Shown piece by piece: positions 32,075 to 36,193 of a stretch of DNA of 36,193 nucleotides. Below the pieces are notes generated by a model. The model was given only the letters and a program-made list of their open reading frames with translations, searched no databases and had not been told where the DNA came from. The stretch's first letter is position 1. Each line of letters begins with the position of its first letter. The position numbers were made by a program, and so were the translations under genes. Origin of the DNA: Ignavibacteriota bacterium (GTDB taxonomy: Bacteria; Bacteroidota; Ignavibacteria; UBA10030; SZUA-254); NCBI GenBank assembly GCA_016209795.1, contig JACQVI010000127.1, forward strand, positions 1 to 36,193. The letters are read 5' to 3'.

Positions 32075-33208
32075 ATGAAATTCATTATTAGCCATACAGA
32101 TGGTAATGCTCGCAGCGGTGTTATCTATACTGATCATGGTGCCTTTCACACACCTGCGTTTATACCCGTTGGGACACAGGGTGCCGTGAAGGCAATGCCG
32201 CATGACGTTTTGGAAGAGACCGGTACAGAAATTCTTCTTTGTAATACGTATCATCTGTATTTACGTCCAGGCACTGATGTTCTTCAAGAAGCTGGCGGTC
32301 TGCACAAATTTATGAGCTGGACGAAGCCAATACTCACAGATAGTGGAGGCTATCAGATTTTTAGTCTATCTCCATTGAGGAAAATAGAGGAAGCGGGAGT
32401 GCAGTTCCGTTCCCATCTTGATGGTTCCTTGCATACATTCACTCCGGAAAATGTTATAGATATTCAGCGTATCATAGGCTCTGACATTATGATGGTGTTG
32501 GATGAATGCACACCATACCCATGTGAAAGGGAATACGCAGATAACTCAAACGACCTAACACTTCGTTGGGCAAGACGGTGCCATGATCAGTCTCGAAGAA
32601 CTTCTCCACTGTATGATCATTCACAAGCGCTATTCGCTATCGTACAGGGGAGCGTTTACCCTGAGCTGCGTGAATATTCTGCAAGTGTCCTCAGCGATAT
32701 GGATTTTGAAGGATATGCAATTGGCGGACTTGCTGTTGGTGAGCCAGTAGAACAAATGTACGAGATTGTTGCTCTCTGTAATGAAATTCTGCCTCAAGAA
32801 AAACCTCGATACCTGATGGGTGTTGGAACTCCCGAGAATCTTCTTGAAGCAATTGAGCGTGGCGTAGATTTGTTCGATTGTGTCTTGCCAACACGGAATG
32901 GTCGCAATGCCATGTTATTTACCAAGTATGGCTCACTCAACATTACAAACGCTCAGTATAAGAATGATTTTACGCCAGTTGATGAGACGTGTGAATGTTA
33001 TACCTGTCGGAATTATTCACGTGCGTATCTTCGGCATCTGTTTCAAGCCAAAGAGATTTCAGGTTTGCAGCTTGCAACGACACACAATCTTTATTTTTAT
33101 CAATGGCTTATGCGACATGCACGTCAAGCAATCGTAGAAGGTAGATTTAATGAGTGGAAGCAAGAACAGCTTCTTACTCTTCACAAAGAGTTATTAGTTT
33201 ACACATAA
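32075..33208 (+). CDS. tgt: tRNA-guanine transglycosylase (queuine/preQ1)
   Basis: 377 residues from ATG 32075; the open frame begins 42 bases earlier but the family starts MKFIISHTDGNARSGVIYTDHGAFHTPAFIPVGTQGAVKAM. Catalytic features: TDSGGYQIFSL, with the Asp that acts as general acid, DECTPYP, GGLAVGEP, MGVGTPENLLEAI and DCVLPTRNGRNA, with the nucleophilic Asp. The zinc site is CECYTCRNYSRAYLRHLFQ..HN, three Cys and a His. It exchanges guanine-34 of Asp, Asn, His and Tyr tRNAs for preQ1 on the way to queuosine. It is 29 bases upstream of yajC, a common order in bacteria. Confidence 0.97.
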   Translation: MKFIISHTDGNARSGVIYTDHGAFHTPAFIPVGTQGAVKAMPHDVLEETGTEILLCNTYHLYLRPGTDVLQEAGGLHKFMSWTKPILTDSGGYQIFSLSPLRKIEEAGVQFRSHLDGSLHTFTPENVIDIQRIIGSDIMMVLDECTPYPCEREYADNSNDLTLRWARRCHDQSRRTSPLYDHSQALFAIVQGSVYPELREYSASVLSDMDFEGYAIGGLAVGEPVEQMYEIVALCNEILPQEKPRYLMGVGTPENLLEAIERGVDLFDCVLPTRNGRNAMLFTKYGSLNITNAQYKNDFTPVDETCECYTCRNYSRAYLRHLFQAKEISGLQLATTHNLYFYQWLMRHARQAIVEGRFNEWKQEQLLTLHKELLVYT

Positions 33209-33237
33209 CAGTCATTCATTCAGGGGATTAGTCAAAT

Positions 33238-33564
33238 ATGTTAGAGATACTTGCAATGGCACCACAGGGCGGGAACGGTGGCGGCATCTTCAGCACGCTG
33301 GTCATGTTCGGCTTGATCATCTTCATTTTTTACTTTATGATTCTCAGACCTCAACAAAAACGTCAAAAGGAGCGGCAAAAAATGCTAGAGAGTCTTCAAA
33401 AGGGAGATAAAATTATTACAGCCGGAGGCGTTCATGGTACAATTGTTGGTTTGGATGAGAAGACTGTGCTTGTTCAAATTGCCGATAACGTCAAGGTGAA
33501 ATTGGAAAAGTCAGCAGTTTCTAGCATTTCACGAGGAACAGAGCATGTTGGAAAGACAAACTAA
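33238..33564 (+). CDS. yajC: Preprotein translocase accessory subunit YajC
   Basis: 108 residues from ATG 33238, with GGGGA upstream. One membrane segment (LVMFGLIIFIFYFMILRPQQKRQKERQKMLESLQKGDKIITAGGVHGTIVGLDEKTVLVQIADNVKVKLEKSAVSSI), with the family sequence ILRPQQKRxKE and the KGDxIxTAGGxxGxI domain. YajC associates with SecDF-YidC. It lies between tgt and ribBA; secD and secF are not adjacent here. Confidence 0.94.
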   Translation: MLEILAMAPQGGNGGGIFSTLVMFGLIIFIFYFMILRPQQKRQKERQKMLESLQKGDKIITAGGVHGTIVGLDEKTVLVQIADNVKVKLEKSAVSSISRGTEHVGKTN

Positions 33565-33585
33565 CCTGTTATGAGGATGTTTTTT

Positions 33586-34806
33586 ATGGGCCGAAAGAAA
33601 TTTAGTACAGTTGAAGAAGTGATACAAGATTTCCAGCAAGGGAAAATCGTCATTATCGTTGATGATGAAGATCGAGAAAATGAAGGTGATTTTGCCATAC
33701 CTGCTGAAAAATGTACACCTGAAGTTATCAACTTCATGACGAAGAAGGGAGGAGGAATCATCTGCGCCGCTCTGACTGCTCATCGAACGAAAGAACTCGC
33801 ACTCGATATGATGGTCGAAAGTAATACGTCTCTTCATGAAACGTCTTTCACAGTTTCAGTCGATTATGTTCATGGTACAACATCTGGAGTCTCTGCATTT
33901 GATCGAAACGCAACAGTCCACGCACTGATCGATCCCCAAACCAAGCCGAGTGACCTAGCGCGACCGGGGCATATTTTTCCCTTGCGTGCCATGGAAGGCG
34001 GTGTGCTGCGGCGTACCGGTCATACGGAAGCAGTGATTGATCTCTGTCATTTGGCTGGCTTGTATCCGGCAGGTGTTCTGTGCGAGATCTTGAATGAAGA
34101 CGGTTCAATGGCTCGAGTTCCTGAGTTGTTACAAGTCACAGAGCGGCACGATCTTCATCTCATAACCGTCAAGGATCTCATTGAGTATCGCATGCAGAGG
34201 GAAAAACTCGTGCACCGTGTTGTGACAACAAAATTACCAACAAAGTATGGAACGTTTGAAGCTCATCTTTATAAGAGTGAAACTGATAGTAAAGAACATA
34301 TTGCTTTAGTAAAGGGAGATATTCAGCCTGGGAAAGCAGTGTTAGTACGAGTTCACTCTGAATGTTTAACGGGAGACGTATTTGGATCACTGCGATGTGA
34401 TTGTAACGACCAATTGATTGCAGCATTGAAGCTGGTCGAGAAGGAAGGTTGCGGTGTTGTTCTCTATATGCGTCAGGAAGGTCGGGGTATTGGATTAATG
34501 AACAAGCTTAAAGCATACCAGTTACAAGATGAAGGGATGGACACTGTCGAAGCTAACGAAAAGCTCGGTTTCCGCCCTGACCTTAGAGATTATGGCATCG
34601 GGGCGCAAATTTTACGAGATTTAGGAGTTGGAGAGATTAAGTTAATGACAAATAACCCGAAAAAAGTAGTAGGTTTACACGGCTACGGTCTCGAAATCGT
34701 TGAGCGTGTGCCCCTTGAAGCAGAACCCCATTCTTTAAACGAGAAATACCTCAAAACGAAGAGAGATAAGCTTGGTCATTTGATCCTGATCGAGAAGAAT
34801 CGATGA
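33586..34806 (+). CDS. ribBA: Bifunctional 3,4-dihydroxy-2-butanone-4-phosphate synthase / GTP cyclohydrolase II
   Basis: 406 residues from ATG 33586, which has GAGGA eight bases upstream; ATG 33571 is a possible longer start. The RibB half has the acidic metal loop [10 protein letters not shown] and later [24 protein letters not shown]. The RibA half begins near [17 protein letters not shown], with zinc ligands in [18 protein letters not shown] (C-x10-C-x-C) and the motif [30 protein letters not shown]; the C-terminus has [22 protein letters not shown]. Both riboflavin branch-point reactions are in one chain: ribulose-5-phosphate to the butanone and GTP to the pyrimidine. All motifs look intact. 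No FMN riboswitch is visible upstream and the gene follows yajC closely. Confidence 0.97.
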   Translation: MGRKKFSTVEEVIQDFQQGKIVIIVDDEDRENEGDFAIPAEKCTPEVINFMTKKGGGIICAALTAHRTKELALDMMVESNTSLHETSFTVSVDYVHGTTSGVSAFDRNATVHALIDPQTKPSDLARPGHIFPLRAMEGGVLRRTGHTEAVIDLCHLAGLYPAGVLCEILNEDGSMARVPELLQVTERHDLHLITVKDLIEYRMQREKLVHRVVTTKLPTKYGTFEAHLYKSETDSKEHIALVKGDIQPGKAVLVRVHSECLTGDVFGSLRCDCNDQLIAALKLVEKEGCGVVLYMRQEGRGIGLMNKLKAYQLQDEGMDTVEANEKLGFRPDLRDYGIGAQILRDLGVGEIKLMTNNPKKVVGLHGYGLEIVERVPLEAEPHSLNEKYLKTKRDKLGHLILIEKNR

Positions 34807-34819
34807 CTGAATTTTTTTC

Positions 34820-34850
34820 TTGCTTTTGTCTTTTCAGTATTGTAGATTAA
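34820..34850 (+). promoter_or_regulatory. Likely promoter upstream of greA
   Basis: TTGCTT (34820-34825), 17-base spacer, TAGATTAA (34843-34850). It lies 95 bases before the greA ATG, and the intrinsic terminator at 34871-34911 lies between them. Confidence 0.45.
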
Positions 34851-34870
34851 TAGTAACGAAAATAGTCTTT

Positions 34871-34911
34871 AGCCACCATCCCGAATCACCGGGATGATGG
34901 CTTTTCTTTTT
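34871..34911 (+). terminator. Intrinsic terminator between ribBA and greA
   Basis: Stem 34871-34883 (AGCCACCATCCCG) with 34890-34902 (CGGGATGATGGCT), 13 bp with one wobble, loop AATCAC, then TTTCTTTTT. It could end ribBA transcripts or attenuate a greA leader transcript from the promoter just upstream. Confidence 0.85.
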
Positions 34912-34945
34912 ACTTATAGTAAGTCTATTGACATAAGGAGTTCGT

Positions 34946-35437
34946 ATGGGAAATGGAAATAAATCAAACGGCATCGTGTATCTCACGAGAGAGCGATTAG
35001 TCGAGTTAGAAAATGAGCTTCGTGAGCTTAAACTGAGTGGGCGAGCAGAGATTGCTAAAAAGATCGCAGAGGCACGAAGCCACGGTGATCTTTCTGAAAA
35101 TGCAGAATATGATGCTGCTAAAGAAGCTCAACAACATCTTGAATTCCGCATTGCTAAGCTTGAACAAACACTCGCTCGCGCTCGCATTATTGAAAGTAAA
35201 GAACTCCCAAACGACAAAGTGTATATCCTCTCAAAAGTCAAACTTAAAGATCTCAAAACAAATGAGATATTTGAATATATCCTTGTCTCACCCGAAGAAT
35301 CTGATTTCGAAAAGAATAAGATCTCAGTTACGTCACCAATCGGCAAAGGATTAATGGGGAAGACGAAAGGAGAATCTGTCACGATAGGTGTTCCTGCTGG
35401 AACATTTAAATATGAAATTATCGACATCTCTCGCTGA
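34946..35437 (+). CDS. greA: Transcription elongation factor GreA
   Basis: 163 residues from ATG 34946, with AAGGAG 8-13 bases before it. The N-terminal coiled-coil reads YLTRERLVELENELRELKLSGRAEIAKKIAEARSHGDLSENAEYDAAKEAQQHLEFRIAKLEQTLARARII. The tip SHGDLSENAEYDAAK holds the acidic pair that enters the RNA polymerase secondary channel and triggers cleavage of backtracked RNA. The C-terminal FKBP-like domain ends GKGLMGKTKGESVTIGVPAGTFKYEIIDI. Length is typical. The stem-loop terminator upstream suggests leader control. Confidence 0.97.
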   Translation: MGNGNKSNGIVYLTRERLVELENELRELKLSGRAEIAKKIAEARSHGDLSENAEYDAAKEAQQHLEFRIAKLEQTLARARIIESKELPNDKVYILSKVKLKDLKTNEIFEYILVSPEESDFEKNKISVTSPIGKGLMGKTKGESVTIGVPAGTFKYEIIDISR

Positions 35438-35490
35438 TCTAAAGTTTCTTTATTACATATCTCTCCACGTATCTCAATGTATCATTTCAG

Positions 35491-36000
35491 ATGCCTAAAA
35501 ATCTTGAAGTAAAGGTAACGATCTCGAGCTTTAACAAGGCGTTAGATATTGCACGTTCATTGGGGGCATCATATGTCGGAGAAATTCATCAGGTTGATAC
35601 TTATTTTGGCGTTCAGCAAGGACGACTTAAGCTGCGTGAGGCGAACGATAAGAACGCAGAATTAATCTTTTATGATCGAGACGAACATTCTACCCAGCGT
35701 GTGAGTTATTTTCAAATTTATCCTATCAATAGCCCTCAGCAACTTAAACAGATTCTTGCAGAGGCGTTAGGCAATTTAGCTATTGTTGAGAAGAAGCGTA
35801 AAGTATTTTTATATGATTCCACTCGAATTCATATCGATGATGTGAAGGGATTAGGGGGATTCTTAGAGTTCGAAGTTCCTATCCATACAACTCTCGAATC
35901 AGCTACGAAAGTAATGAATTATCTTATTGATCAATTTCGAATTGATGAATCAGATTTCATCTCAGTTTCGTATCTAGATTTGATGTTAAAGATGAAATAG
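35491..36000 (+). CDS. CYTH domain protein (class IV adenylate cyclase/thiamine-triphosphatase-like)
   Basis: 169 residues from ATG 35491. It shows the tunnel-fold pattern: LEVKVTI at the N-terminus (variant of ExExK), VDTYFGVQQGRLKLRE, AELIFYDRDE, VEKKRKVFLYDSTRIHIDDVKGLGGFLEFEVPI and a final helix. Arg, Lys and Glu of these strands line the triphosphate tunnel in the superfamily. Members include CyaB adenylate cyclase and polyphosphate hydrolases; the activity here cannot be fixed from sequence. No ribosome site is obvious. It is 54 bases after greA and may share its transcript. Confidence 0.88.
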   Translation: MPKNLEVKVTISSFNKALDIARSLGASYVGEIHQVDTYFGVQQGRLKLREANDKNAELIFYDRDEHSTQRVSYFQIYPINSPQQLKQILAEALGNLAIVEKKRKVFLYDSTRIHIDDVKGLGGFLEFEVPIHTTLESATKVMNYLIDQFRIDESDFISVSYLDLMLKMK

Positions 36001-36127
36001 CAGGGTTTACTATGTGTAGTGAACAGTTAGCTAATGAGTTAGTGTGAAGCTTTGCCTGAACTTGCTTTTTTTGCAGAGAGAATATATATTTTTGAAGCTT
36101 TAACCATATCAATTACCTATAGTTTAG

Positions 36128-36158
36128 TTGCACAGGGGTAAAAAAATTAGTATATTCA
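36128..36158 (+). promoter_or_regulatory. Promoter of the tRNA gene at the window end
   Basis: TTGCAC (36128-36133), 17-base spacer, TATATTCA (36151-36158), ten bases before the tRNA 5' end. Same architecture as the other promoters found here. Confidence 0.6.
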
Positions 36159-36167
36159 GTCGAACTT

Positions 36168-36193
36168 GCGGGAATAGCTCAGTTGGTAGAGCG
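36168..36193 (+). tRNA. tRNA, 5' part only, probably tRNA-Gly(GCC)
   Basis: The 26 bases present comprise the acceptor strand GCGGGAA, TA, and the D arm GCTCAGTTGGTAGAGC. The first 25 are identical to the bacterial tRNA-Gly(GCC) as I recall it, but the anticodon lies beyond the window, so the amino acid is inferred. Confidence 0.8.

Overview
The window looks like chromosome of a Bacteroidota/Chlorobi-group bacterium, most like the Ignavibacteria side of that assemblage. The pointers are TonB-dependent receptors, a PorV/PorQ-type outer-membrane protein beside a large secreted protein with a sorting-type C-terminus, an NHL surface protein, and promoters of the form TTG(A/C)-N17-TAnnTT(T/A) close to the Bacteroidota -33/-7 pattern. 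The assignment is inference; no rRNA is present. The window starts inside a gene and ends inside a tRNA.

Layout. 1-7347 (+) is an envelope/secretion block: 3' end of a TonB-dependent receptor, an 1135-residue secreted protein, a PorV-like protein and an NHL protein whose signal peptide lies upstream of its first ATG. 7443-9638 (+) holds ssb and a gamma-glutamyltranspeptidase. 9650-14651 (+) is a vitamin B12 locus: promoter, cobalamin riboswitch and terminator, then a BtuB-like receptor, a DUF71/COG2102 PP-loop ATPase, a BtuF-like protein without signal peptide and a small DUF6580-like membrane protein. carA follows (14715-15869, +).

15882-27706 is all on the minus strand. It contains a small lipoprotein, an outer-membrane-barrel/Ser-Thr-kinase-TPR gene pair, a DUF1801 protein, a restriction-modification pair, an alpha/beta hydrolase, an AbiU2/HEPN-like protein, two paralogous zinc-ribbon membrane proteins and an AT-rich exported trypsin-like protease. 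Between about 22.4 and 27.8 kb there are attC-like inverted-repeat elements, and two genes carry complementary sequences at their two ends as integron cassettes do. This looks like an integrase-less cassette array (CALIN-like) carrying defence-type cargo, and it is the most interesting part of the window.

27707-28561 has no convincing gene and is filled with nested palindromes, including a 159-bp element with 12-bp terminal inverted repeats. 28580-36000 (+) returns to housekeeping genes: nuoN, nnr (NAD(P)HX repair), a VanZ-like protein, tgt, yajC, ribBA, greA (behind a leader with an intrinsic terminator) and a CYTH protein. The 5' part of a tRNA, probably tRNA-Gly, closes the window.

How they fit together: the B12 genes form a riboswitch-controlled uptake/salvage unit; the receptor/secreted protein/PorV trio is a surface-export unit; the R-M pair, AbiU2-like gene and zinc-ribbon membrane proteins are plausible anti-phage cargo moved as cassettes.
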